Positions 17,181 to 25,326 of a stretch of DNA of 64,000 bases are shown in pieces. The number at the start of each line of letters is the position of its first letter. The first letter of the stretch is position 1. The position numbers and the translations under genes were made by a program. The notes below the pieces were generated by a model. That model did no database searches. It had not been told where the DNA came from and saw only the letters and a program-made list of their open reading frames with translations. The stretch lies in NCBI GenBank assembly GCA_947497905.1, contig CANMIH010000002.1:434001-498000 (forward strand), in the 5' to 3' direction. This stretch comes from an uncultured Pelagimonas sp. Its GTDB lineage: Bacteria > Pseudomonadota > Alphaproteobacteria > Rhodobacterales > Rhodobacteraceae.

Positions 17181-17840
17181 TCAAATATGGGTGCGGGCAA
17201 AGGCGCGTTCTGGTGTGTCGAGGTGCGGCAGAGCGTTGAATTGGGTCAGGACCAGTCCGGTCGACAGCGGCTGGATGCGGTGCAGGGATGTGTTTTCAAT
17301 CGCCAGACAGGCATGCGCCCAGGCCGTCAGATCCAGACGCATGGTCAGACGCATTGCCATGCCGATCCAACCGCCAGAAGTGACCACCATCGCGCGGCCC
17401 TCTCCGGCGGCAATCTCATGCAGTGCATCGCGTGTGCGGGCTTCAAACTCGGCACATGTTTCTGAGACGCCTTCAAGCTCATTTTTCTGCCATTTGTCGA
17501 ACATCAACGGCAGATGCGGGATAAATTCTTCGCGGTCTTGAGGAACTTTGGCGCCGTGTTGTTCTTCCATCAGTTTGGCGAGATCAAAATAAGGCATCTC
17601 GTTCAAACGGGCATCTCGCACCACCTCGATCGGGCACTTGGCGCCGATCTCTTCTTCGGTCTGAATATGGCGGGTCATGGTGCCGGTATAGATGCGGGCA
17701 AAGACCTCGCCGGTGCCTTGAAAATACTCGCCCAGCCATTTCGCCTGATTGCGGCCCAGATCAGACAGCCGGTCATAGTTGGCTTCGTCCCGCGCTGCGG
17801 TATTGGCCTGACCGTGGCGGACAAGGGTGACATGTGACAT
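17181..17840 (-). CDS. Histidine phosphatase (phosphoglycerate-mutase-like) family protein
   Basis: A 219-residue protein with the phosphohistidine motif LVRHGQANT at residues 6-14, a second-region arginine in GTMTRHIQTEEEI near residue 56 and the later VTSGGWIGMAM around residue 153. The usual catalytic second histidine (normally in SHG) is replaced here by SGG, so activity needs confirmation. The substrate may be a phosphoprotein or small phosphate ester. It is a lone gene convergent with the hybrid kinase. Confidence 0.8.
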   Translation of the reverse strand: MSHVTLVRHGQANTAARDEANYDRLSDLGRNQAKWLGEYFQGTGEVFARIYTGTMTRHIQTEEEIGAKCPIEVVRDARLNEMPYFDLAKLMEEQHGAKVPQDREEFIPHLPLMFDKWQKNELEGVSETCAEFEARTRDALHEIAAGEGRAMVVTSGGWIGMAMRLTMRLDLTAWAHACLAIENTSLHRIQPLSTGLVLTQFNALPHLDTPERAFARTHI

Positions 17841-17967
17841 GGGCGGCGCTCCTCTTTGTCGAGCAGTCTTAGGGGGCTTACTGACTGAGGGAAAGCAGCA
17901 GTTGTGCCCTCTGGCAAATCCGGGGCAGAGGCGCTAGATATGCAACAAACCCGAGTAGGAGCATACC

Positions 17968-18783
17968 TTGAACGATGATTTGAGCGGTCGCACCACGCGC
18001 GACGGTATCCGCATTTATGAACCCGGCCATTACGCTGGCATGGCCCGCGCGGGCGCATTGGCGGCACAGATCCTCGACGAGGTGGCTGACTTGGTTGTGC
18101 CCGGTCAAACCACCGGAGCCATTGATGATTTCATTCGCAACCGTGTGGAAGAGGCTGGCGCGAAATCGGCCACCATCGGCTACAAGGGCTATCAGCACGC
18201 CAGCTGTATCAGCGTGAATCATGTGGTGTGCCACGGCATTCCCGGTGAGAAAAAGCTCAAGGACGGCGACATTCTCAACATCGATGTCACCGTGATTGTC
18301 GATGGGTGGTTTGGGGATACAAGCCGCATGTATGTGGCGGGCAAGCTGAGCCGCAAGACCGAACGTCTCATTCAGGTCACACATGATGCGCTGATGAAAG
18401 GGATTGAAGCGGTCAAACCCGGCAATACCTTTGGTGACATCGGTCATGCCATCCAGAGCTATGTGGAAGCACAGCGCATGTCGGTGGTGCGCGATTTCTG
18501 CGGTCATGGTCTGGGTCTGGTGTTCCACGCACCGCCAAACGTGCTGCACTATGGTCGCCCGGGCACCGGGCCGGTTCTGGAAGAAGGCATGTTCTTCACC
18601 ATTGAGCCCATGGTCAATCTGGGCCGCCCCGAGACCAAGGTTCTGGCCGATGACTGGACCGCGGTGACCCGTGACAAATCTCTCTCGGCACAGTTCGAAC
18701 ATTCGGTGGGGGTGACCTCAGACGGTGTTGAGATCTTCACGCTCTCCCCCGCAGGCAAGTTTCATCCGACTTATCCCGTCTGA
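17968..18783 (+). CDS. map: Type I methionine aminopeptidase
   Basis: Removes the initiator methionine from nascent proteins in the cytoplasm. Its 271 residues match the family. Conserved pieces are SINV-like SVNHVVCHGIP around residue 83, the metal ligands D, D in LNIDVTVIVDGWFGDTS, and GHGLGLVFHAPP plus EEGMFFTIEPM with the later histidine and glutamate ligands. The start is the TTG at 17968, preceded by TAGGAG; no in-frame ATG lies earlier. A strong terminator follows. Confidence 0.95.
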   Translation: MNDDLSGRTTRDGIRIYEPGHYAGMARAGALAAQILDEVADLVVPGQTTGAIDDFIRNRVEEAGAKSATIGYKGYQHASCISVNHVVCHGIPGEKKLKDGDILNIDVTVIVDGWFGDTSRMYVAGKLSRKTERLIQVTHDALMKGIEAVKPGNTFGDIGHAIQSYVEAQRMSVVRDFCGHGLGLVFHAPPNVLHYGRPGTGPVLEEGMFFTIEPMVNLGRPETKVLADDWTAVTRDKSLSAQFEHSVGVTSDGVEIFTLSPAGKFHPTYPV

Positions 18784-18807
18784 TTTTGCCCAGATGACTG
18801 ATGACAC

Positions 18808-18834
18808 AGCCCAGCCTTTTGGCTGGGCTTTTTC
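18808..18834 (+). terminator. Rho-independent terminator after map
   Basis: AGCCCAGCC (18808-18816), a TTTT loop and GGCTGGGCT (18821-18829) make a perfect 9-bp stem followed by TTTTT. Confidence 0.9.
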
Positions 18835-18952
18835 GTGGTGTGGAGTGCCGGTCAACTTTTTCTACCATATGTGGCGAAAAGCTATTCTTTTTTGTGACGA
18901 TGTGGAGCGGTAACTCAGAGACAAGTTTAATCTTGTCAAAAGGATCACCCAC

Positions 18953-19468
18953 ATGTTTTCGACCCTCATCAAAACCGCAACCACAGCCCTGGCGTTGACT
19001 GTCGCCGCGCAGCCAACCCTTGCCGCCGAGCCCACCGCCGGATCTGACTTGTCGGGCACGTGGTTTGTCGAAGTCTCTGGCGTGCTGCCCGATGGCGGCG
19101 CCTATCAGAATATCATGAACATCAGCGCCGATGGCACCGCCGATGTCGTGGGCGGATGGATGTTTGGCGCCGGCGGGCTGAAGTTCACCGACAGCCCGGC
19201 CAGCGTCACAAAGCGGGAGGGAGAGAGTTTTGAAATTCAGATGTTTGCCTTTTTGGCAGATGCAAAAACGGGTGTACCAAACGGTTTGAACGTGACCGTT
19301 TATCGTGGTGACTTAAATGCTGATGGCGCTGGCTTCTCCGCCGAAGCGGACCTTTACTATCTGCCCTGTTCCCCAGCCTCCTGCCCCGCACCGGACTTGG
19401 TCTCCCTTGGTGCCCCCGCAACAGTTGCACAGGTGACAGGCACCCGGCTGGCACGGCCCGCCAAATAA
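18953..19468 (+). CDS. Secreted protein of unknown function
   Basis: A 171-residue protein with a clear signal peptide (about residues 1-24, ending TLAAEP). The mature part begins DLSGTWFVEVSGVLPDGGAY and reads like a small beta-rich domain. It carries a cysteine pair near the end (YLPCSPASCPAPD). No family is recognised. It is a single gene flanked by the map terminator upstream and by a long hairpin that begins 3 bases after its stop. It marks the last normal-GC gene before the AT-richer relic region. Confidence 0.72.
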   Translation: MFSTLIKTATTALALTVAAQPTLAAEPTAGSDLSGTWFVEVSGVLPDGGAYQNIMNISADGTADVVGGWMFGAGGLKFTDSPASVTKREGESFEIQMFAFLADAKTGVPNGLNVTVYRGDLNADGAGFSAEADLYYLPCSPASCPAPDLVSLGAPATVAQVTGTRLARPAK

Positions 19469-19471
19469 CCG

Positions 19472-19521
19472 GACCGTTCAGGTGCCCTCGCAAATGCGTT
19501 TTGGAGGGTACCTGAACGGTC
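19472..19521. repeat. Long perfect stem-loop (18-bp arms) at the edge of the AT-rich patch
   Basis: The arm at 19472-19489 (GACCGTTCAGGTGCCCTC) pairs over its full 18 bases with 19504-19521 (GAGGGTACCTGAACGGTC); one position is a G-T pair in RNA. The loop is 14 bases. No T-run follows on either strand. It begins 3 bases after the stop of the secreted-protein gene and could be an RNA-stabilising 3' structure, a terminator of unusual type, or an inverted repeat left by an element. Confidence 0.7.
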
Positions 19522-19579
19522 ATTCCGGCTTACACCGCTGTGCAACTTATAGGATGGCGTTTGGAGGAAGCAGCCTTCC

Positions 19580-20643
19580 ATACGCAGTGTCAAAGTTGCA
19601 ATTGCCCACGATGATTATACCGCGAAGGGCAAGCCGGTAGGTTATGATTCGTCTAGCATCCGATGGAAGCAGCTACTCGAGGCGAATGGGTGCACCGTTA
19701 AAGAGGTTGATCTCTCAAGCAACGAAATTCTAGATGAGTTGGAGGACTGTGATGGCTTCATGTGGCGGTGGGCTCATTTTGGAGGTATGCACCGTATCGC
19801 CAGACGCTTGCAGCCCGTCGTTGAAACTGAAATGGCGCTTGCTGTTTATCCGGATCAAAATACTTCTTGGCATTATGATGATAAAATTGCGCAGGCAATG
19901 TTGTTTCAGGCAGCGGATATTCCCTCGCCTGAAAACAAAGTCTTTTCAGCAAGGAAACGGCTTTGGAGTGGATTGAAACTGCCAAGTACCCCTTCGTTTC
20001 AAAGCTAGCCACCGGTGCTGGATCGGAAAATGTAGCTTTAGTTCACAATAAAGCGCTGGCAAAGAAACACATATCACGAAAATTTCGCCACTTTGTTCTC
20101 GATTTAGATGTCAAACGATCGCTTGGTGTTTCAAAACGCATTCTGTCCCTCATTTGGAATGTCATATATGGATCCAGAGAAACACTTCGGTATAAAGAGT
20201 TTGAGCCGCAGGCAGGGTATTTCCTTTGTCAGGAATTTCTTGCGGGAAATGAATTCGATACTCGAGTAGTTGTCATCGGGAAACGTGCATTTGCGTTTCG
20301 CCGTTTTACAAGGAAGGGTGATTTCCGTGCAAGCGGAAGCGGTGTATTTGACGCAAACCCCGAAAATGTTGACGAAAGATTTATTCGGTTGGCGTACAAA
20401 GCGGCTAGAAAGCTAGGTATGCAATCCTGTGCTCTAGATGGCATGTATCGCGGAGAGGAGCCGGTGATAGGAGAGGTAAGTTATACCTATGTCAGCGGTG
20501 TAGTATATGATTGCCCGGGCCATTGGGAGTTGGATGGAGATCCGGAAACTGGCGCGCTCACCTGGGTTCCGGGCAATATGTGGCCAGAGGAAGCGCAGGT
20601 CGAAGATTTTCTAGAACGGCTTGAAACCGCAGCTCGTACTTGA
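19580..20643 (+). pseudogene. Broken ATP-grasp ligase-like gene (frameshift, no start codon)
   Basis: Two frames together encode one ATP-grasp protein. The first runs from about 19580 (VKVAIAHDDYTAKGKPVG, later YPDQNTSWHYDDKIAQAML). The second begins near 19945 and continues with ETALEWIETAKYPFVSKLAT, GAGSENV, FLCQEFLAGNEFDTRVVVIG and ALDGMYRGEEPVIGEVSYTY to 20643. Adding one T to the TTTT at 19943-19946 restores the family-like join KVF-FSKETALEW. No ATG, GTG or TTG occurs in frame before 19739; an ATA at 19580, 12 bases after GGAGG, may be the decayed start. Relatives occur in polysaccharide loci. Codon use is AT-richer than neighbours. A sequencing error in the T-run could explain the shift but not the missing start. 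Confidence 0.75.
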
Positions 20644-20663
20644 AGTCCTACCGTTTCAGGGGA

Positions 20664-20689
20664 GCTGCAGTGCCTTCAAGCGCTGCAGC
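20664..20689. terminator. Hairpin between convergent ATP-grasp relic and glycosyltransferase
   Basis: GCTGCAG (20664-20670) pairs with CTGCAGC (20683-20689). It sits in the 51-base gap between two convergent genes and lacks a T-run, so a role as a shared terminator is only possible. Confidence 0.35.
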
Positions 20690-20694
20690 ATCCA

Positions 20695-21450
20695 TCATGC
20701 GTTGAGAATTTCCCACATCGGTCTGTTTGGCGTGACGGGCTGTTTTGGCAACGCATTGTGGCAGAGGTGCACCGCTTGCGTTCTGGGGGTAACAATATCC
20801 CTTAGGGTTAAACCGTCCTCAAACAAAAGTTGGGTATGGTTATAGTGCAATGGATAATACCTATCGATTGGTGACGTTTTGGGTTCCAGCCCGAGAGATT
20901 TGACACAGTGCGTGATAAGTTTAGGGCCCCACACCCCCCAACCCTGCTTTTCAACTGATTTTGGGAACCCTAGGTTTTTGCGCAGCACTGCCGCTTTCTT
21001 TTTGATCGGCTTGAGGTGAGGCGGTATAACATATTTTCCCGAAGTGGCGTTCAGGAGCATTTTCGACATCTCACTGCCGGTTGGGTAGTAGAGGATGGCG
21101 CCATTGAAAGTGTCTTTATCTTCCTGGCCGATGATGTACTCGCTCGGCTGAATTGGATGTAGGCAATACATATCGCAGTCACAGTATATACCCATGCCTG
21201 CTTCGATCAGCCGGTATCTGTATCTGTCACTTCCAAGGGCAACACTGCCCGTTATTGAATTGGAAATGAGTTCTTCGACAGGCATTAAACGCGAGGCATC
21301 AAACAATTCGACTCCCTGAGGGGCATCTTCAGGAGAGGCGTAGCAATGAAGGCGTACGTGATGACCCTGACGCATAAATGAGCGGATGCAGGCCACATGA
21401 ACCTCGCCTAGAGGGCCAGAGTTCCAGAACATATTGATCGTTGGAAGCAT
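20695..21450 (-). CDS. Glycosyltransferase with DXD motif (GT32/Gly_transf_sug-like)
   Basis: A 251-residue putative sugar transferase for surface polysaccharide. It opens with LPTINMFWNSGPLGEVHVAC, typical of this group, and carries a DXD-type metal/nucleotide-sugar motif in GIYCDCDMYCLHP (about residues 103-115). The C-terminal half ends with KQGWGVWGPKLITH and a HLCHNALP stretch. No membrane segment is visible. The start at 21450 is preferred to an in-frame ATG 51 bases upstream because family similarity begins there. AT content is above the window's norm. A decayed second copy of its 3' third lies at 21737-22080. Donor and acceptor are unknown. Confidence 0.75.
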   Translation of the reverse strand: MLPTINMFWNSGPLGEVHVACIRSFMRQGHHVRLHCYASPEDAPQGVELFDASRLMPVEELISNSITGSVALGSDRYRYRLIEAGMGIYCDCDMYCLHPIQPSEYIIGQEDKDTFNGAILYYPTGSEMSKMLLNATSGKYVIPPHLKPIKKKAAVLRKNLGFPKSVEKQGWGVWGPKLITHCVKSLGLEPKTSPIDRYYPLHYNHTQLLFEDGLTLRDIVTPRTQAVHLCHNALPKQPVTPNRPMWEILNA

Positions 21451-21579
21451 TACTTGACCTGATTTCCGTAGGTCCAAAAAGGAGTACATTGGGTTGTCCA
21501 AGAGGTCTGTTTACGGAAATAAAACAAAGGGTCAAGCCGTTGAGTGAATGAAAATAGCTTCGTCTCTCATCACTTTGAT

Positions 21580-21712
21580 AGGGTGGGCACAAACGGATGG
21601 GTCTCGCCTGGCACATGATCTGTTCCACGCCGGGGGGAAGTCATAGCACAGCACTGCGTTCGTGGCTCTTACGTCGCCGCGAAAGTGATGGCAGAGGGCG
21701 CAGAGTGCTGAC
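21580..21712 (-). pseudogene. Decayed 3' remnant of a metallo-hydrolase gene copy
   Basis: This stretch aligns with the 3' end of the intact metallo-hydrolase at 22248-23213. The plus-strand text GTGGGCACAAACGGATGGG matches GCGGGCACAAAACGATAGG (from 22264). CACATGATCTGTTCCACGCC matches GCATGACCTGCCCCACGCC (from 22294). In translation, TNAVLCYDFP and GVEQIMC correspond to TDNMVMLGYHFP and GVGQVMR. Frameshifts separate these blocks, so no product is expected. Confidence 0.65.
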
Positions 21713-21736
21713 ACTTTGTCGGTACAGCGCTTTGGC

Positions 21737-22080
21737 TTAAGAGTTCAAAATTTCCTGCATCAGCGTATGCGAGTAAGCTTTGTTATTGGGCATAGCTTTG
21801 TGACACAGATGAAAGGCTTGCGTTCTTGGGAGGGGCGATGCCGCGCAGTGTCAGGCCTTCTTCAAACAACAGCGCGGCATGATTGTCGCGCAACGGGTAA
21901 AAGTGAACCATTGGGGAAACTTTGGTTTTCATTCCCAATAGGCCCTACGTTGTGCGTGATTAATATTGGTCCCCACACGCCAGCCCTGTTTTCCAACGGT
22001 TATCGGGAAATCCAGAGTTTTACGATATGTCGCGGTTTTCCTTTTGAGCGGTATTCGGAGCTTGGGGCGATTCAGAGCCG
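21737..22080 (-). pseudogene. Decayed C-terminal copy of the neighbouring glycosyltransferase
   Basis: The minus strand encodes scattered pieces matching the intact gene at 20695-21450: KRKTATYRKTLDFPITVGKQ corresponds to KKKAAVLRKNLGFPKSVEKQ, GWRVG to GWGVW, and the end MQEILNS-stop to MWEILNA-stop. DNA identity is visible between, for example GGCTTGCGTTCTTGGGAGG against CGCTTGCGTTCTGGGGGTA. Stops and frameshifts interrupt it and the N-terminal two-thirds are missing. The remainder of the gap up to the metallo-hydrolase (22081-22247) holds nothing else I recognise. Confidence 0.8.
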
Positions 22081-22247
22081 CACTCTTCTGTTCGAAGCCT
22101 ATCGCTGATCTCAGGTCGCAAATTGACATATGTTTCGTGACAGCCCGGGCTAAACTGGGCTGCCGTCTTGTTGAGCGTAGTTGATATGGTGCTTTGATAT
22201 ACTGCCGAGAGGGGGCCTTTAAGCGGAGTTGGCGTTCCCTTAGATCC

Positions 22248-23213
22248 TTACCATTTCCACGCCGCGGGCACAAAACGATAGGCTGCGCCGTCGCGCATGA
22301 CCTGCCCCACGCCGGGGAAGGGGAAGTGGTAGCCGAGCATCACCATATTGTCGGTCACAGCCATATCCAGAATGCGGCGGCGTGTGGCCGCGGTCTGAGC
22401 GCCGTCCATGTCAAACCCGTTGACCCAGTCGGGATGGGCAAAGTTCATGAAGGCGTGATTCATGGCATCGCCAACGGCCATCAATTGCTGGCCTTGGCTC
22501 TCCACCACCACCGCTATGTGGCCTGGTGTATGACCGGGGGTGTCGATCACACGGACGCCGGGTACAATCTCCTGTTCATGGCTCAGCAGCTGCCATTCGG
22601 CGCCATCCACATTGATCGAATTCTGTGCTCCGACGACAAACTGTTGCATCTCGGCAGGCACCTGGCTGGCCAGACCCTCCTGCATCCAGAAGGCATGTTC
22701 TGCGCCACCAATGAAATATTCGGCATCAGGGAAAATGGCTTCGTCAAAGTCATCACGAATCCCCCAGATATGATCGGGGTGCGCGTGGGTGATGGCGACG
22801 TGAGTGATCTCATCCGCCGCGATGCCCGCCGTGTCGAGGTTGTCCATCAAGCGACCTGCGGTGTCGAGAAACCGATCACCGGACCCAACATCAACCAGAA
22901 TTTTGGCATCTCCAAGTTCGATAAACAGGTGGTTGGTGTGGTTGTAATTGGTGGTGGGCGACAGGAAGTGACGCGCGAGAAAGGCCTGCACTTCGGCAGG
23001 GTCGGCATTGACGCCCAGGCCACTTGCAGGCGTTTCAAGGTGGCCGTCCGAGATCACGGTCAGCTGAGCGTCACCTAGGGTGAACCGGAAGTATGCGGGA
23101 TTGCCGGTGATAGGCGCGCCAAGATTTGCCAGGGCTTGACCGGGCAGGGTCAGCGCCGGCATGGCGGCCCCCATTTTGAGCAGGTCACGACGGGTTGGGG
23201 CAAAACGGGACAT
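22248..23213 (-). CDS. MBL-fold metallo-hydrolase with Tat-type signal
   Basis: A 321-residue exported metallo-beta-lactamase-fold hydrolase. The N-terminus has a twin-arginine-like signal (APTRRDLLKMGAAMPALTL). Zinc ligands are visible as HAHPDHIWG near residue 136, GHTPGHIAV near residue 222 and the GDAMNHAF aspartate region. The substrate is unknown; the group includes lactonases and quorum-quenching-like enzymes. The start at 23213 follows GGAGGAG. Its 3' end has a decayed duplicate at 21580-21712. The next gene (TRAP binding protein) is divergent, with 241 bases between. Confidence 0.88.
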   Translation of the reverse strand: MSRFAPTRRDLLKMGAAMPALTLPGQALANLGAPITGNPAYFRFTLGDAQLTVISDGHLETPASGLGVNADPAEVQAFLARHFLSPTTNYNHTNHLFIELGDAKILVDVGSGDRFLDTAGRLMDNLDTAGIAADEITHVAITHAHPDHIWGIRDDFDEAIFPDAEYFIGGAEHAFWMQEGLASQVPAEMQQFVVGAQNSINVDGAEWQLLSHEQEIVPGVRVIDTPGHTPGHIAVVVESQGQQLMAVGDAMNHAFMNFAHPDWVNGFDMDGAQTAATRRRILDMAVTDNMVMLGYHFPFPGVGQVMRDGAAYRFVPAAWKW

Positions 23214-23454
23214 GCGGCGCTCCTCCAAATTCACGCATTTGAATGTAATGATATCAATTTATGACGGGGAAACCAGCATGGAATTCCCGGTCTGCTTGGA
23301 ACTCTGTTCTTTTTCACGGTGATACAGCGCTATCATCTTGGCTGAAAACTCAGGCAGCCTTGCACCATTCACCTTATTTTCATAGGTCTTTCGCGTCTGC
23401 CGCACCGCAGTGAAGGCCCGGCAAAATGCCCGGCCCAGAATGAGGAGACCGAAG

Positions 23455-24498
23455 ATGTCTAACCCGTTCCGCACCTCTTTGATGGCCGCAACCCTAAGCT
23501 TGATTGCAGGATCAGCTTTGGCTCAAGAGGTGACTTTGCGCTTTCAGCATTTCGTTTCGCCAAATTCGGCGAACCCTAAGTACTTTATCGAGCCCTGGGC
23601 CGAGAAGGTCGAAGCCGAATCGAACGGGCGCATCAAGGTGGAGATCTATCCTTTCATGCAGCTCGGCGGAGCGGCCCCTGAGCAGTTTGACCTGATCTTG
23701 GATGGCGTGGTTGATGGCGGCTGGGTGATCCCCGGTTATCAGGCGGGTCGTTTTCCCGAAGCCGAGGCGCTTGAGCTGCCTTTCATGACCCCGAAATCTG
23801 GGGAAGAGGCCTCGCGCGCGGCTTGGGAGTTTACCCGGAAATACCTGTCGGATGATTTTGCCGATGTGCAGTTGATCGCCGCGCATATGCACGGTCCGGG
23901 CATTGTGCATAAAAAAGGTGCTGCACTTCAAGGTGTTGAGGATCTCCAGGGATTGAAGCTGCGTGGCCCCTCGCGCCCGGCGACACTTTTGTTGGAAAAA
24001 CTGGGTGCGAACCCTGTGGGGATGCCTGTGCCTCAGTTCCCAGAATCCCTCTCCAAAGGTGTGATCGACGGTGGTGTGATCACCTGGGAAATGTCACCGT
24101 CTTTGAAACTGGATGAGCTGACCGACAGCCACACTGATGTGGCGGGTGAGGATGCGCTGTATAACCTCTTTTTCATCTGGGCGATGAACAAAGACGTATA
24201 TGAGAGCCTGCCGGACGATTTGCGCGCTGTGATTGACGCCAACTCGGGTTTGGAAACCTCGGCCTGGGCGGGGCGCGCTCATGATCTGGGGGATGCCGAC
24301 GGGCGCAAGGCCATGGAAGCCTCGGGCAATGAGATCGCCACGCTGTCTGAGGATGCGACGGCCAAAATCAAAGCGCTGGGCGTCGAGGTGACACAGGACT
24401 GGGTTGCTGAGATGACCGAGCGTGGGCTGGATGGTGCTGCTCTGGTGCGCGACGCTCAAAATGCTGTTGCAGCTGCCCGCGGCACCGCAACCAAATAA
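23455..24498 (+). CDS. TRAP transporter solute-binding protein, DctP type (orphan)
   Basis: A 347-residue periplasmic binding protein with a signal peptide (about residues 1-24, SLIAGSALAQE). The DctP signature is seen in TLRFQHFVSPNSANP at the mature N-terminus, FMQLGGAAPEQFDLILDGVVDGG, and GLKLRGPSRPATLLLEKLGANPVGMP (residues about 165-190), which carries the ligand-carboxylate arginine. It should bind a carboxylate-type solute for a TRAP permease. No DctQ or DctM gene is adjacent, so it is an orphan or works with a distant permease. The start at 23455 follows GAGGAGA. Confidence 0.9.
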   Translation: MSNPFRTSLMAATLSLIAGSALAQEVTLRFQHFVSPNSANPKYFIEPWAEKVEAESNGRIKVEIYPFMQLGGAAPEQFDLILDGVVDGGWVIPGYQAGRFPEAEALELPFMTPKSGEEASRAAWEFTRKYLSDDFADVQLIAAHMHGPGIVHKKGAALQGVEDLQGLKLRGPSRPATLLLEKLGANPVGMPVPQFPESLSKGVIDGGVITWEMSPSLKLDELTDSHTDVAGEDALYNLFFIWAMNKDVYESLPDDLRAVIDANSGLETSAWAGRAHDLGDADGRKAMEASGNEIATLSEDATAKIKALGVEVTQDWVAEMTERGLDGAALVRDAQNAVAAARGTATK

Positions 24499-24597
24499 AG
24501 TAATCCGGCGGTGAAAGCCGCCGGAGGTACCGCCAGTGATTGATCCCATCGAAGTGGCGGGCTAGGGGTGGTTCTGGAAAACTGCAGGACCGCCTCC

Positions 24598-25320
24598 ATG
24601 TCTGATCTCAAGACCTATGTTGTCGCTTTGGCCACGGAGAATCCGCGCCGGGCTGAAATCGCTGGCAAGTTGGATAACCTGGGGATCGCTTTCGACTTTT
24701 ATGATGCTGTCGATGGGCGCAAAGGCCTGTCCAGTGACTGGGAAAGCCAGATTGATCGACCCGCGGCGACACGCGCTATGCATCGGCCGATGTCAGACGC
24801 GGAATTTGCCTGCGCCCTGTCTCATCGGGAAATCTATCGGGCCTTTTTGGCCAGTGACGCCAAGTTTGCCCTGATACTTGAAGATGATGCCTTGGTCGAT
24901 AGCACTCTTGCTGAGTTCCTCCAAAACGGGGGATATCGCGCTGCACCGATCTTGCTCCTGCACCATCTGAATGCGCGGGTGGTGGGGGCAGAACGAGCTT
25001 TGGCTGGATCGCAAAGCAAAGCGGCACGTCTGGCAATGTCGGCGTTTCGTACGGCGGCTTACACGTTGGACCGGCACACAGCTGAACGCCTGTTGAATGC
25101 CCTGTCACCGGTGCAGCACACCGCAGATTGGCCGATCGATCTGTTTGATCTGGGTGCGTATGCGGCGACCCCGGAAATTGTTGGCCATCCGCCTCTCGTG
25201 TCCGGTAGCTCAGCAATTGAGGCCAGTCGCAGCAAAGCCAAACGCCCAGTGTCAGAGCTGCTGAACCTTAGCTATCTGCGGCGCAAATGGCGCAAGGGCC
25301 GCTCCCGGAAGGTCAGCTGA
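24598..25320 (+). CDS. Glycosyltransferase family 25 (LPS-type) protein
   Basis: A 240-residue protein of the GT25 family, which adds galactose or other sugars to lipooligosaccharide. It starts MSDLKTYVVALATENPRRAE, then IAFDFYDAVDGR near residue 30. The family block CALSHREIYR and the acidic motif FALILEDDALVD (about residues 89-100) supply the metal/nucleotide-sugar site. The end is very basic (RRKWRKGRSRK), suggesting membrane-surface association. It is near, but separate from, the AT-rich glycosyltransferase patch and has normal GC. Confidence 0.85.
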   Translation: MSDLKTYVVALATENPRRAEIAGKLDNLGIAFDFYDAVDGRKGLSSDWESQIDRPAATRAMHRPMSDAEFACALSHREIYRAFLASDAKFALILEDDALVDSTLAEFLQNGGYRAAPILLLHHLNARVVGAERALAGSQSKAARLAMSAFRTAAYTLDRHTAERLLNALSPVQHTADWPIDLFDLGAYAATPEIVGHPPLVSGSSAIEASRSKAKRPVSELLNLSYLRRKWRKGRSRKVS

Positions 25321-25326
25321 CCAAGC

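Noticed and set aside
21502-21736. Possible insertion-sequence remnant between the two glycosyltransferase copies
   Set aside because: The stretch is better explained as decayed 3' sequence of the metallo-hydrolase gene; no terminal inverted repeats or transposase motifs were seen.
24505-24524. Hairpin CCGGCGG...CCGCCGG after the TRAP binding-protein gene
   Set aside because: Short GC stem with no T-run; too weak to list as a terminator.
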